DNA of 64,000 nucleotides from Micromonospora sp. MP36 (GTDB lineage Bacteria > Actinomycetota > Actinomycetes > Mycobacteriales > Micromonosporaceae): positions 1 through 64,000 of the forward strand of contig NZ_VSFA01000001.1 in the NCBI RefSeq assembly GCF_008119785.1. The letters run 5' to 3'. A model generated the notes under the pieces. It did no database searches. It saw only the letters and a program-made list of their open reading frames with translations, and had not been told where the DNA came from. Positions 8,327 to 16,732 of the stretch are shown here, one piece after another (position 1 is the first letter of the stretch; each line of letters opens with the position of its first letter). A program made the position numbers and the translations under genes.

Positions 8327-9304
8327 GTGACAGCGGATTTGACTCCTGACCGGGCGGCCCTGCGGAGCTGGCTGCCCGGCTTTCTCGCACTCGGCGCGAT
8401 CTGGGGTTCCAGCTTCCTCTTCATCAAGGTGGGGGTGACCGAGCTGCACCCGCTGCACCTCACCCTCTACCGGGTCGCCACCGGCGCGGCGACCCTGCTG
8501 GTCGTGCTGGCCGTGCTGCGCGACCGGCTGCCCCGCGAGCCCCGGGTCTGGGCGCACCTGCTGGTGGTCGCCGCCTTCGGCGTCGCCCTGCCGTTCACCC
8601 TGTTCGGCTTCGGCGAGCAGCGGGTGGAGTCGATGCTCGCCGGCATCTGGAACGCGACCACGCCGCTGATCGTGCTGCCGCTCGCGGTGCTGGTGTTCCG
8701 CACCGAGCGGCTGACCGTGCGGCGGGCGGTCGGGCTGGCGCTGGGCTTCACCGGCGTGCTGGTGGTGCTCGGCGTCTGGGAGGGCGTGGGCGGGTCGCAC
8801 TTCACCGGCCAGCTCATGTGCCTCGGAGCGGCGGCCTGCTACGGCGTGGCCATCCCGTACCAGAAGAAGTTCATCGCGGGGAGCGCGTACTCCGGTCTGT
8901 CGCTGTCGGCGGCACAGCTGCTGGTCGCGACGGCGCAGCTCGCGGTGGTCGCGCCCCTGGTGGCCGGGGCGCCGCCGGTGCCGACCGGCCTGTCCGCCCG
9001 GGTGGTGGGCAGCGTGCTGGCGCTCGGCGCGCTCGGCACCGGGCTGGCCTTCGTGATCAACCTGCGCAACATCCGGCTCGCCGGGGCGAGCACCGCCTCC
9101 ACCGTCACGTACCTGATCCCGGTCTTCGCCGTGCTGATCGGCGCCCTGGTCCTCGGCGAGCGGATGAACTGGCACCAGCCGGTGGGTGCGCTCGTCGTGC
9201 TCCTCGGCGTCGCGGTCGCCCAGGGCGTGCTCGGCCGGCGCCGGCCCCGGACGGCCGTGGGCGCGCCCGCCGTGCGAGCCGCCGAGCCCGCGGCCCCGCG
9301 CTGA
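8327..9304 (+). CDS. EamA/DMT family transporter
   Basis: The protein of about 325 residues has ten hydrophobic segments in two EamA repeats. The first includes LGAIWGSSFLFIKVGV; the second ends with the typical TASTVTYLIPVFAVLIGALVLGERM. Family members are inner-membrane exporters of small metabolites such as amino acids. The frame is open far upstream, but the earlier part is antisense to the DUF885 gene. Start choice is uncertain: GTG 8318, GTG 8327 and TTG 8339 are all in frame, and an AGGAG at 8323-8327 would serve TTG 8339. The substrate is unknown. Confidence 0.85.
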   Translation: MTADLTPDRAALRSWLPGFLALGAIWGSSFLFIKVGVTELHPLHLTLYRVATGAATLLVVLAVLRDRLPREPRVWAHLLVVAAFGVALPFTLFGFGEQRVESMLAGIWNATTPLIVLPLAVLVFRTERLTVRRAVGLALGFTGVLVVLGVWEGVGGSHFTGQLMCLGAAACYGVAIPYQKKFIAGSAYSGLSLSAAQLLVATAQLAVVAPLVAGAPPVPTGLSARVVGSVLALGALGTGLAFVINLRNIRLAGASTASTVTYLIPVFAVLIGALVLGERMNWHQPVGALVVLLGVAVAQGVLGRRRPRTAVGAPAVRAAEPAAPR

Positions 9305-9395
9305 CCGCCGAGCCCGCCGTCCGGCGGTCAGCGCGGATCGCCGGATCCGGCCGCCGGGTCGGCGAGCTGGCGGTGTCCTGACCTCCGGGACACCG
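9299..9395. terminator. Two hairpins between convergent EamA and PHP genes
   Basis: The first hairpin has 11-bp arms (CGCTGACCGCC at 9299-9309, complement 9323-9333), overlapping the EamA stop. The second has 8-bp arms (CGGTGTCC at 9371-9378, complement 9388-9395). Each probably terminates one of the converging genes. Confidence 0.6.
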
Positions 9396-9419
9396 CCACC
9401 GCGGCGACCTACCGCCCGC

Positions 9420-10490
9420 TCAACGGCGGCTGGCTGCCCACTTGGCCAGGCGGTCCGCCTTCCAGGTGTTGATCACCCGATTCGCCGGGACGCCGCAGAG
9501 GGCCGCGCGTTCGCAGCCGAACCGCTGCCAGTCGAGCTGGCCGGGGGCGTGCGCGTCGGTGTTGATGGCGAACCGGCAGCCGGCCTCCAGAGCGCGACGG
9601 ATCAACCGCTTGGGCGGGTCCTGCCGCTCGGGCCGGGAGTTGATCTCGACGGCGACGTCGTGCTCCGCGCAGGCCGCGAAGACGGCGTCCGCGTCGAAGT
9701 CGCTCTCCTTGCGGGTACGCGCCCGGTGCCCCCGGTCGCCCGGCCCGGTCACCCCGGCCGGACGAGACGACACCATCCGCCCGGTGCAGTGCCCGAGGAT
9801 GTCCAGGTGCGGGTTGGCGATCGCGGCGAGCATCCGCCGGGTCATCTTCGCGCGGTCGTCGTTGAGGCCGCTGTGTACCGAGCCGACCACCACGTCGAGG
9901 CGGGCCAGCAGCTGCTCGTCCTGGTCCAGCAACCCGTCCGCGAGGATGTCCACCTCGATGCCGGTGAGGATGCGGAAGCCCTTCGGCAGCGCCTCGTTCA
10001 CCGCGGCCACGTGGTCGAGCTGCCGGCGCAGTCGCTCCGCGGTCAGCCCCCGGGCCACCTTCAGCCGGGGCGAGTGGTCGGTCAGCACCAGATACTCGTG
10101 CCCCAGCTCGACCGCCGCCAGGGCCATCTCCTCGATCGGTGAGCCGCCGTCCGACCAGTCGGAGTGGGTGTGGCAGTCGCCGCGCAGCGCGTCCCGCAGC
10201 GCGGCGGCGGCCGCGTCGAGGTCGGTGCCCTCGGTGGCGAGCAGCCGGCGCAGGTAGACCGGTTCCTCGCCGGCCAGCGACTCCACCACGCAGCGGGCGG
10301 TGACGTCGCCGACTCCGCTCAGCTCGGTGAGCTTGCCGCCGCGCGCGCGTACGGCCACCTCGCCGGCGGGCAGGGCGGCAAGCGCGTTGGCCGCCGACCG
10401 GAACGCCCGGACCCGGTAGGTGGCCTCGTTCGCCTTCTCCAGCAGGAACGCGATCCGGCGCAGGTCGGCGATGGGATCCCGGGCAGTCAT
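9420..10490 (-). CDS. PHP domain protein with helix-hairpin-helix N-terminus (PolX-like)
   Basis: The 356-residue protein has an N-terminal helix-hairpin-helix region (about 1-80, including LTELSGVGDVTARCVVESL) and a C-terminal PHP phosphoesterase domain with metal-binding motifs DCHTHSDWSDG (from residue 105), LTDHS, GIEVDIL, GSVHS, DILGHC and NTDAH. This is the layout of the C-terminal part of bacterial PolX DNA polymerases without the nucleotidyltransferase palm. It may act as a 3'-5' exonuclease or phosphatase; that is inferred from family. The ATG at 10490 is preferred over a TTG three codons upstream. Confidence 0.85.
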   Translation of the reverse strand: MTARDPIADLRRIAFLLEKANEATYRVRAFRSAANALAALPAGEVAVRARGGKLTELSGVGDVTARCVVESLAGEEPVYLRRLLATEGTDLDAAAAALRDALRGDCHTHSDWSDGGSPIEEMALAAVELGHEYLVLTDHSPRLKVARGLTAERLRRQLDHVAAVNEALPKGFRILTGIEVDILADGLLDQDEQLLARLDVVVGSVHSGLNDDRAKMTRRMLAAIANPHLDILGHCTGRMVSSRPAGVTGPGDRGHRARTRKESDFDADAVFAACAEHDVAVEINSRPERQDPPKRLIRRALEAGCRFAINTDAHAPGQLDWQRFGCERAALCGVPANRVINTWKADRLAKWAASRR

Positions 10491-10560
10491 GCCCTGCAAC
10501 CTACGCGCCCGCGCCGCCGGCCGCCCGGGTGTGTCGCGGAGTGTCGGGAGTGGACACCGG

Positions 10561-11313
10561 TCAGCCGGCGTCGCCGCCCGTGGTCGGGGCCTTCGGGCAG
10601 CCGTGCTTGCGCTGCCAGGCCGTCACCTCGGCGGCCGGCCCGCGGTTGCCCCCCTTCCGCCACGAGTTCAGGTATGGGGCCGGCCAGACCACGCCCCGTC
10701 GGATCCACCAGTCGTCGTGACCCTGGCACTTCGGGGAGAGGCCGAAGTGCAGGTGGCACACGTTGTTGGCGTTGCCGGTGCGGCCCACCTTGCCGAGGAC
10801 CTGGCCGGCGCGGACGCGTACGCCGGGGTCGACGCCGGTGCCGACCGCGCTCAGGTGGGAGCCGTAGTAGCGGACGCCGTCGTCGCCGAGCAGCGCGACC
10901 GAGAGGCCCCCGTTGTACGGCCCGCGCGGGCCCCGCTTGTCGAACCGGTCCACCCGGCTCACCTCGAGGATCACGCCGTCGGTGACCGCGACGACCGGCT
11001 CGCCGCAGTCGGCGAAGATGTCCGTCCCCGGGTACGCCGAGTGGGTCGGGTGGTACGCCACGTTGTCCGCGCGGACGGGGAAGACGTGCCGCAGGTCGGA
11101 CCGGGCCGGCGTGGGCGACGGGCTGGCCGGCGCGGCGGTGCTCGGCGCGGGGGACGGTGGCGCCGGGGCGGCGGCGCTCGGGCTCTGCCACGCGCTGCCG
11201 CCGGTCGGGGCGGGGCGGGGGGCGGGGCCGCACCCGGCGATCAGGGCCGGTGCGAGCAGCAGCAGGACCGGGTACACCGAGCCCAGCCGGCGTCCGGTCG
11301 ATCGCGAGCGCAT
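10561..11313 (-). CDS. M23 family metallopeptidase, lipoprotein
   Basis: The 250-residue protein starts with a lipoprotein signal (VLLLLAPALIAGC lipobox), then a Pro/Ala/Ser-rich linker and a LytM/M23 domain. Metal-site residues are visible in HSAYPGTDIFA and NVCHLHFGL (the HxH motif). M23 enzymes cut peptidoglycan cross-bridges or act as amidase activators at the cell surface. The frame continues about 86 codons upstream into the neighbouring divergent gene; the ATG at 11313 fits the signal peptide. Confidence 0.87.
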   Translation of the reverse strand: MRSRSTGRRLGSVYPVLLLLAPALIAGCGPAPRPAPTGGSAWQSPSAAAPAPPSPAPSTAAPASPSPTPARSDLRHVFPVRADNVAYHPTHSAYPGTDIFADCGEPVVAVTDGVILEVSRVDRFDKRGPRGPYNGGLSVALLGDDGVRYYGSHLSAVGTGVDPGVRVRAGQVLGKVGRTGNANNVCHLHFGLSPKCQGHDDWWIRRGVVWPAPYLNSWRKGGNRGPAAEVTAWQRKHGCPKAPTTGGDAG

Positions 11314-11440
11314 CCGGCCATCCTGGCAGACCACTACGGTAGGGACGAACGGCGAGACCCGGTGCGCGTCCGGACGGGCGCGAGCGGGGTCGCGCCGCGT
11401 CACCTCGGTACGTCCCCGGTCCGTGAAGGGAGCAGAGGCG

Positions 11441-11833
11441 ATGAACGGCTGGCCCGCCGTACCCGGTGAGCCCGGTCCGGGCCCGGTGCATCCGCCGCCG
11501 CGTACCCCCTCGGGGCTCTTCCCCGCCGGGGCGCCGATGCGGCCCAGCTGGCGCGAGCCGTACCCGGTCACCGGTGGCGGCGTCTCGGCCGGCGCGGTGA
11601 CCGCGTTCGCCTGGCTGCTCCTGTTCGGCCTGCTCGGCCACGACGTGTCCAGCTACGCCTGGTGGACGCTGGTCGCCGGCGGGCTGGCCTGGCTGGCCGC
11701 CGCCGCGCTGGTCAGGTACGGCGACCGGGGGGTGGCGGCCGGGGTGGCGATCGTCACGTCGGGCGGGTGGAGCATCGCGGCGGCGGTCGTCGCGGTCCGC
11801 TGGGCGCAGAGTGGGGACTGGCCGCTCTGGTGA
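11441..11833 (+). CDS. Small membrane protein of unknown function
   Basis: The 130-residue protein has a Pro/Gly-rich N-terminal tail of about 45 residues and then three hydrophobic segments (for example VTAFAWLLLFGLLG and WWTLVAGGLAWLAAAALV). No enzymatic motif is visible. The ATG at 11441 has GGGAGCAGAGG upstream. A 16-bp palindrome (TTCGCTGCGCAGCGAA, 11848-11863) follows the stop and may help termination. It is divergent from the M23 lipoprotein gene. Confidence 0.65.
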   Translation: MNGWPAVPGEPGPGPVHPPPRTPSGLFPAGAPMRPSWREPYPVTGGGVSAGAVTAFAWLLLFGLLGHDVSSYAWWTLVAGGLAWLAAAALVRYGDRGVAAGVAIVTSGGWSIAAAVVAVRWAQSGDWPLW

Positions 11834-11905
11834 CCATCGGTGCACGGTTCGCTGCGCAGCGAAGGCCGTCTTGACGTTCGCGTGGTGACGGTTCACGCTC
11901 GCGGT

Positions 11906-12076
11906 ATGGCCTGGACCACCCCGCCGCGGCTCGACCCCGACCGGAGCCGCCGTCGCCTGCAACTCCTCGCCGAGTTGGCGGGTGCCCGCGCGGTACGTCA
12001 GCGCGAGCGGCCGCAGCGGGTCCGCACCGAGCGCCTGCGCCAGCTCATCGCCACCCGCCGGCGCATCGCCGGCTGA
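11906..12076 (+). CDS. Possible small basic protein
   Basis: A 56-codon ORF starts at ATG 11906 (MAWTTPPRLDPDRSRRRLQ) and is very rich in Arg. Its third codon positions are G/C-biased like real genes, but there is no clear Shine-Dalgarno and no recognisable domain. It could be a small nucleic-acid-binding protein or a chance ORF. Confidence 0.35.
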   Translation: MAWTTPPRLDPDRSRRRLQLLAELAGARAVRQRERPQRVRTERLRQLIATRRRIAG

Positions 12077-12194
12077 CCGACTTTCTCCAGGAACGGCCGG
12101 CCCTTCGGGGCGTTGACCGGTCGCCCGCCGACCCGACCGGTTAACGTGCACGCGTGACGAGTCGGCGTGCTGCCGAGGCCAATTTGGGGGGACC

Positions 12195-12722
12195 GTGTCG
12201 TACTTCGCTGCTGCCGTGGCACGCGTCGACGGCGGCTGGACCGCCGACGAGGTGAACCTGCGGGGTGTCACCGACATCGACGACGTCGCCGAGCGGCTGC
12301 GCGACGTCGAGCCGGACGCCGACCTGTCGCTGCTGTTCGTCGAGGCCGACGACACCTACCTGGTCATCCTGCGCCTCGACGAGGGTGAGGACCTGCGGGT
12401 CTTCGGCTCCGACTCGGCGTACGCGGAGGAGTCCCGGCTCGGCGCCCTGCTGGTCGGCGACCTGAAGACCTCGGTCACCGGCCTGGAGGACACCGAGGAG
12501 CCGCGGGCGGCCACCGGTGGCGACGAGGAGAGCGAGCAGCCGGCGGTGGACCCGGAGGCGGACCCGGTGGGCGACGCCGACCTCCTCGCCGACCTGGGCA
12601 TCTCGGCGCAGAAGCTGCTCTCCCTCTGCGCCCACGAGGGGATGATGCCGGCCGACGTGACCGCCGAGATCTGCCAGGTGCTGGGCTGCGCGGACGAGGT
12701 CGAGGAGCTGCGTGAGGTCTGA
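12195..12722 (+). CDS. tRNA adenosine deaminase-associated protein
   Basis: The 175-residue acidic protein matches the actinobacterial family that always sits next to tadA. It starts SYFAAAVARVDGGW and has an N-terminal alpha/beta domain, a long Asp/Glu-rich linker and a short helical C-terminus. Its stop overlaps the tadA start by 11 bp, so the two are translationally coupled. The biochemical role of the family is unknown; partnership with TadA is inferred from gene order. The GTG start at 12195 is preceded by a run of G (TTGGGGGGAC). Confidence 0.85.
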   Translation: MSYFAAAVARVDGGWTADEVNLRGVTDIDDVAERLRDVEPDADLSLLFVEADDTYLVILRLDEGEDLRVFGSDSAYAEESRLGALLVGDLKTSVTGLEDTEEPRAATGGDEESEQPAVDPEADPVGDADLLADLGISAQKLLSLCAHEGMMPADVTAEICQVLGCADEVEELREV

Positions 12723-13353
12723 GCGGTCCGAGTCGGTGGTGCCCGGTGCCGCGGAGCCGGCCGACGCCACCGACCCGGCCCTGGAGACGGTACGCCCCGG
12801 TCAGCCGACCCCTGGCCGGCTGGGCCGGGTCGGCCCCGGCGCGGACGAGGGCCTGGCCGATCCGGGCAGCGTGGGCCGCCGGCAGCGGCACGAGTTGTGG
12901 ATGCGCCGGGCGCTGGAGGTCGCGGTGACCGGCCCGGACAGCGGCCCGGCGGAGGACGGCGACGCGGTGGTCGAGGACGTCCCGGTCGGCGCGGTCGTCT
13001 ACGGCCCGGACGGCGCCGAGTTGGCGATCGGGCGCAACGAGCGGGAGTTGACCGGGGATCCGACCGCGCACGCCGAGGTGCTGGCGCTGCGGCGGGCCGC
13101 CGAGCGGCTGGGCCGCTGGCGGCTGGAGGGCTGCACCCTGGTGGTGACGCTGGAACCCTGCACGATGTGCGCGGGCGCGATCTCCCTGGCCCGGATCTCG
13201 ACGGTGGTCTTCGGCGCGTGGGAGCCGAAGACGGGCGCGGTCGGCTCGCTCTGGGACGTGCTGCGCGACCGCCGCCTCACGCATCGCCCCGAGGTGTACG
13301 GCGGGGTGCTCGAGCCGGAGAGCGCCGCGCTGCTGCGCGCCTTCTTCCGGTAA
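12712..13353 (+). CDS. tadA: tRNA-specific adenosine deaminase
   Basis: The 213-residue protein carries the CDA-fold zinc site HAE (120-122) and PCTMC (149-153). TadA converts A34 to inosine in tRNA-Arg(ACG). The usual TadA core begins near HELWMRRAL at residue 60, so this protein has about 58 extra N-terminal residues rich in Pro and Gly. Either the extension is real or translation starts later, for example at an in-frame GTG near 12871. The GTG at 12712 is kept because it lies inside the end of the upstream gene, as in coupled pairs. Confidence 0.88.
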   Translation: MRSERSESVVPGAAEPADATDPALETVRPGQPTPGRLGRVGPGADEGLADPGSVGRRQRHELWMRRALEVAVTGPDSGPAEDGDAVVEDVPVGAVVYGPDGAELAIGRNERELTGDPTAHAEVLALRRAAERLGRWRLEGCTLVVTLEPCTMCAGAISLARISTVVFGAWEPKTGAVGSLWDVLRDRRLTHRPEVYGGVLEPESAALLRAFFR

Positions 13354-13357
13354 GGAA

Positions 13358-13393
13358 GGGCCCCGCTCAACGCCTCGCGAGGCGCACGGGCCC
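13358..13393. terminator. Compound hairpin between convergent tadA and thioesterase genes
   Basis: An inner palindrome (CGCCTCGCGAGGCG at 13371-13384) is flanked by GGGCCC at 13358-13363 and 13388-13393. The sequence starting AAGGAAGGGCCCC resembles a short hairpin motif that I recall being scattered in Micromonospora genomes; I cannot verify that here. Confidence 0.55.
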
Positions 13394-13411
13394 GGTTAGC
13401 CGCCCCGCCGG

Positions 13412-13864
13412 TCAGGCGGGCACCGGGGCGGGGCGCAGCAGGGTCGCGGCGACCGCCCGCGCGGCGTCGGTCCACGCGGTGGGGCGCATGGTTGCCGGGT
13501 CGAGCCGGACGATCGACCGGGTGCCCTCGGCGTACCGGGTGTGGCCGTCGACCGAGCGGAACTGGAAGGCGTACCGCGCGCTGCTGGTGCCGAAGTGTTC
13601 GAGCCAGAAGTGCACCGCCACCGGCCCGGTCCCGGTGATCGGGGCCCGGTAGGTGATGGTGAACTCGCGTACCGCGTGGAACGCGTCGGGGGAGCTGTGC
13701 CGCCCGCCCCGGAAGGAGACGCCGCGCTCGGCCCAGTACGGGGTGAGGGCGCGTTCCAGCAGCACCGCGTACCGGGCGTTGTGCAGGATGCCCATGGCGT
13801 CGAGGTCGTCGAAGTGCACGGGCACGTGCTCGACGTGGCCGAACTCGGGAGTGGGGTCGCTCAT
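13412..13864 (-). CDS. Acyl-CoA thioesterase (hotdog fold, YbgC/4HBT type)
   Basis: The 150-residue protein has the 4HBT signature HFDDLDAMGILHN (about residues 17-29) with the catalytic Asp, followed by the hotdog core. The family hydrolyses acyl-CoA thioesters; the substrate range is unknown. Its ATG lies inside the stop of the upstream TetR gene (ATGA, 13861-13864), so the two form a coupled operon and the TetR protein probably controls it. Confidence 0.85.
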   Translation of the reverse strand: MSDPTPEFGHVEHVPVHFDDLDAMGILHNARYAVLLERALTPYWAERGVSFRGGRHSSPDAFHAVREFTITYRAPITGTGPVAVHFWLEHFGTSSARYAFQFRSVDGHTRYAEGTRSIVRLDPATMRPTAWTDAARAVAATLLRPAPVPA

Positions 13865-14499
13865 CGGGGGCCTTCCGGTAGCAGGGTGGGATCGGGGCAC
13901 AGGGCCCGCAGGCGGGTCAGCAGGCCCTGGCGGGCGTGCCGGTAGGCGGCGTCCGGGTCCAGCAGACGGGACCGCATCACGGCGCTGATGCCGAGCGCGT
14001 CGATCTCGTAGGCCAGCTGCGGGACGTCCACGTCGGTGGGCAGCTCGCCGAGGTCGACCGCCTCTTGGACGAGGCGTTCGAGGAAGGTAGTCCAGCTGCG
14101 GAACGCCTCGGCGATCCGGTCCCGCACCGGGCCGGGGCGGGCGTTGTACTCGAACTCCGTGGTGGCGAAGAAGCAGCCGCCGGGGAGCACCCGGGCGGCG
14201 TAGAAGTCGATCCGGGCGTCGTGCAGCGCCCAGATCCGGCGTACGCCTCGAGGAGCGCGCAGGGCGGGGGCGATGATCCGCTCCTGCCACTGCACCACCG
14301 CTCGGTCGACGGTGGCGAGCTGGAGGGCCTCCTTCGAGCGCCAGTGCGCGAACAGGCCGGACTTGCTGACCCCGAGCGTCTCGGCGAGCTGGCCGAGGGA
14401 GAGGCCGTCGAGGCCGGCCTCGGTGGCCAGGGACACCGCGGCGTCCAGCACGGCGGTGCGGGTACGGTCGCCGCGGGCGACCCGGCCATCGGAGGTCAT
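13861..14499 (-). CDS. TetR/AcrR family transcriptional regulator
   Basis: The 212-residue protein has an N-terminal TetR helix-turn-helix (RTAVLDAAVSLATEAG, then LGVSKSGLFAHWRSKEAL at about residues 44-60) and a variable ligand domain with a TetR_C-like region. Such proteins repress their own operon until a ligand binds. A 12-bp palindrome 25 bp upstream of the start is a likely operator. The downstream thioesterase overlaps by 4 bp, which suggests an acyl-CoA or fatty-acid ligand (inference). Confidence 0.85.
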   Translation of the reverse strand: MTSDGRVARGDRTRTAVLDAAVSLATEAGLDGLSLGQLAETLGVSKSGLFAHWRSKEALQLATVDRAVVQWQERIIAPALRAPRGVRRIWALHDARIDFYAARVLPGGCFFATTEFEYNARPGPVRDRIAEAFRSWTTFLERLVQEAVDLGELPTDVDVPQLAYEIDALGISAVMRSRLLDPDAAYRHARQGLLTRLRALCPDPTLLPEGPR

Positions 14500-14523
14500 G
14501 CGGGCAGCGTAACCGAAAAAAGC

Positions 14524-14535
14524 ACGACCGGTCGT
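14524..14535. promoter_or_regulatory. Likely TetR operator
   Basis: The perfect 12-bp palindrome ACGACCGGTCGT lies 25 bp upstream of the TetR start, in an unusually A/T-rich stretch. Its size and position fit autoregulation by the TetR protein. Confidence 0.5.
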
Positions 14536-14560
14536 ATTTGTTTCTGTGACCTGGAACGCC

Positions 14561-14593
14561 GCCGCCCCGCCACCGAGTCGGCGGCGGGGCGGC
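14561..14593. terminator. Terminator hairpin of deoD
   Basis: An 11-bp stem (GCCGCCCCGCC at 14561-14571, complement 14583-14593) lies 17 bp beyond the deoD stop on the minus strand and in front of the divergent TetR promoter. Confidence 0.6.
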
Positions 14594-14609
14594 GAAGGGT
14601 CCCGGACGG

Positions 14610-15317
14610 TCAGGCGATGACGGTGTCGAGGGCGACCTCGACCATCTGGCTGAAGGTCTGCTCGCGCTCGGCGGAGGAGGTCTTCTCGCCGGTCTTGATG
14701 TGGTCGCTGACCGTGAGGATGGTCAGCGCGCGGGCCTTGAACCGGGCCGCGATCGTGTAGAGCGCCGCCGACTCCATCTCCACGGCCAGCACGCCGTAGT
14801 CGGCCAGCGTGTCGTAGAGGTCCGGGCGGTCGGTGTAGAAGGCGTCCGCCGCCAGGATCGGGCCGACGTGCATGGTGATGCCGCGCCGCTCGGCCACCTC
14901 GACCGAGGTGCGCAGCAGCCCGAAGTCGGCAACCGGGGCGTAGTCGATCAGCCCGTCGAACCGCATCCGGTTCATGTTCGAGTCGGTGGACGAGCCGATG
15001 GCGGCGACCACGTCACGCAGCTGGAGGTCCTCCCGTAGGGCACCGCAGGAGCCCACCCGGATCAGCGTCTTCACGCCGTACTCGTTGATCAGTTCGTGGG
15101 CGTAGATGGAGGCCGAGGGCATGCCCATGCCGGAGCCCTGGACGGAGACCTCGACGCCGTTCCAGCGGCCGGTGAAGCCCAGCATGCCGCGGACCGTCGT
15201 GTAGCAGCGGGGGTCCTCGAGGTAGGTCTCCGCGATCCACTTGGCCCGCAGCGGGTCGCCCGGCATCAGGACCCGCTCGGCGATCTCTCCCGGCTCAGCG
15301 CCGATGTGCGTACTCAT
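14610..15317 (-). CDS. deoD: Purine-nucleoside phosphorylase, DeoD type
   Basis: The 235-residue protein is the size of hexameric DeoD. It starts [24 protein letters not shown], which holds the phosphate-binding G-D-P-x-R, and continues with RVGSCGAL, the catalytic-region VEMESAALY and LTVSDH (the Asp acting on purine N7). It splits purine ribo- and deoxyribonucleosides with phosphate into base and sugar-1-phosphate for salvage. It is a single gene with its own downstream hairpin, followed on the other strand by a serine tRNA. Confidence 0.93.
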   Translation of the reverse strand: MSTHIGAEPGEIAERVLMPGDPLRAKWIAETYLEDPRCYTTVRGMLGFTGRWNGVEVSVQGSGMGMPSASIYAHELINEYGVKTLIRVGSCGALREDLQLRDVVAAIGSSTDSNMNRMRFDGLIDYAPVADFGLLRTSVEVAERRGITMHVGPILAADAFYTDRPDLYDTLADYGVLAVEMESAALYTIAARFKARALTILTVSDHIKTGEKTSSAEREQTFSQMVEVALDTVIA

Positions 15318-15392
15318 GGCAAAGATCCTGCCAGGCCGGGCCCGGGGATACCGGTTCGGCGTCCGGACCCAGGGTCCTGTACCCTACTCGGC

Positions 15393-15482
15393 GGTGGTGT
15401 GTCCGAGTGGCCTAAGGAGCACGCCTCGAAAGCGTGTGAGGGTTTACGCCCTCCGCGGGTTCAAATCCCGCCGCCACCGCCA
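15393..15482 (+). tRNA. tRNA-Ser (anticodon CGA)
   Basis: The 90-nt tRNA has a class II long variable arm. The acceptor stem pairs GGTGGTG (15393-15399) with CGCCACC (15472-15478) with one G-U pair. The anticodon loop is CTCGAAA in the stem CACGC/GCGTG. The T arm carries GGTTCAAATCC. Discriminator G is followed by an encoded CCA (15480-15482). Confidence 0.95.
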
Positions 15483-15520
15483 ACGACGAAGCGCCCGGGA
15501 CATCCCGGGCGCTTCGTCGT
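15483..15520. terminator. Strong terminator after tRNA-Ser(CGA)
   Basis: An 18-bp perfect stem (ACGACGAAGCGCCCGGGA at 15483-15500, complement 15503-15520) with a 2-nt loop starts directly after the tRNA CCA end. It also faces the converging gene ending at 15538. Confidence 0.85.
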
Positions 15521-15537
15521 ATCCGTAGCCAATCCGG

Positions 15538-16068
15538 TCAGCAGGGGCCGTAGCCCTCGTCGAAGAGGCGGCGGGCCCAGTCCGCGTACCCGGCGATGAT
15601 CTTCCGGACCGTGCTGCGGTCGTGGAGGAAGAGGTATGCCCGGTCGCCGTCGCGGGCGAGCAGCCCGTCGAAGCGGTGCGTCCCCTGTGGCGCGGTCAGG
15701 TCGACCGCCGCCGGGTACCGCGCGCGCACCTCGCTGATCGGCGTGCCGACGGTGATCCCCTCGGGGGTGCTCATCGGGTCGTCGAACCAGAGCAGGACCA
15801 GGCGGTCGTCGACGAAGATCGGGCTGACCGATTCGTGCCCGGCCAGCGTCGGCCCGCACGCCGCCACGTCGGTACGCAGCACCCCGCGCCGGGTCAGTTC
15901 CTGCTCGGTGACGCCGAACTCGGCGTCGTGCAGCCCGTCGAGCCCGACCACCTCGGCGGCCCCGACCGGGCGGGCCGATACGTCCGCCCCTTGTGGACGG
16001 ACGCCGCTGCCGGCGATCGACGCGGCCGCCATCAGCGCGGCGATGAATCCGAATTGTCGCAGTCTCAT
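15538..16068 (-). CDS. Secreted protein of unknown function
   Basis: The 176-residue protein has an N-terminal signal (MRLRQFGFIAALMAAASIAG) and no lipobox. The mature part has two Cys (in DVAACGPTL and the C-terminal YGPC), likely a disulfide. I do not recognise a family. Its ATG overlaps the stop of the upstream gene (ATGA at 16065-16068), so the two are an operon. It ends 18 bp before the terminator of tRNA-Ser. Confidence 0.65.
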   Translation of the reverse strand: MRLRQFGFIAALMAAASIAGSGVRPQGADVSARPVGAAEVVGLDGLHDAEFGVTEQELTRRGVLRTDVAACGPTLAGHESVSPIFVDDRLVLLWFDDPMSTPEGITVGTPISEVRARYPAAVDLTAPQGTHRFDGLLARDGDRAYLFLHDRSTVRKIIAGYADWARRLFDEGYGPC

Positions 16069-16679
16069 GCGCTCCCCCAGTCCCCAACGGGACCGGGGCG
16101 CGGAGGTTGCTGGTGCGGCTCGGATTGCCGCAGTTCCCACTCTTCGGCCAGGTCGTCCCAGTAGTCGGCGGACAGGCCACGCCGGCCGTGCGCCAGCCAG
16201 CCGGAAGTGTCGCGCTCCAGGTGCAGGCCCAGCTCGGCGAACGGGTCGATCCAGGGTCCCGGCTCGGCGCCGAGCCGGGTGAGTGCCGCATTGATCGGCC
16301 ACTCGGTGCGGGGCCGGTCGAGGGTGTCGTCGAAGCACGGCCCCCAGCTCACCGCGCCGCCCAGCCAGACCACCGCCGACTGGTGACCCAGCCCGCCAGC
16401 GAACGCCGCCTCCAGGTACGCCACCGGCCCCTGCCGTGACCAGCGGGCCAGCAATCCGGTGAGGGCCGGCGAGAGGACGAGCTGGAACGGCTGCGCCGCG
16501 GACGGTTCGTCGGTGCGGAAGTCGGGCAGCCCGCCGGTCAGCTCCGCCACGAGCTGCGGGGTGACCGGCAGCAGCGCGAAGTCCTGGCGGAGCGCGGCGA
16601 GCACCGCGTGGTCCAGGTCGGCGGTCTGCTCGCGGAGCAGCTCGACGTCGGCGACGACCGCGCTGAGCTCGTAACTCAT
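16065..16679 (-). CDS. Unknown soluble protein, coupled to a secreted protein gene
   Basis: The 204-residue protein begins SYELSAVVADVELLREQ. It looks cytosolic, with mixed helices and strands and no membrane segment or clear motif. The ATG at 16679 follows AGGAT on the minus strand. The stop overlaps the start of the secreted protein by 4 bp. Possible roles cannot be assigned from sequence. It reads like the small single-domain proteins found in Streptomyces and Micromonospora accessory islands. Confidence 0.6.
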   Translation of the reverse strand: MSYELSAVVADVELLREQTADLDHAVLAALRQDFALLPVTPQLVAELTGGLPDFRTDEPSAAQPFQLVLSPALTGLLARWSRQGPVAYLEAAFAGGLGHQSAVVWLGGAVSWGPCFDDTLDRPRTEWPINAALTRLGAEPGPWIDPFAELGLHLERDTSGWLAHGRRGLSADYWDDLAEEWELRQSEPHQQPPRPGPVGDWGSA

Positions 16680-16732
16680 CCGATCCTCTCGGCGTCCACA
16701 GGCTGTGGATAGAACATGTGTGCGACGGGCGG

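Noticed and set aside
11848..11863. 16-bp palindrome TTCGCTGCGCAGCGAA as a regulatory operator
   Set aside because: It follows a stop codon directly and precedes only a doubtful small ORF; a weak terminator is the simpler reading.
13358..13393. New inverted-repeat element of the same class as the three large repeats
   Set aside because: The arms are short and interrupted, and it lies between convergent genes where an ordinary terminator is expected; I kept it only as a terminator.
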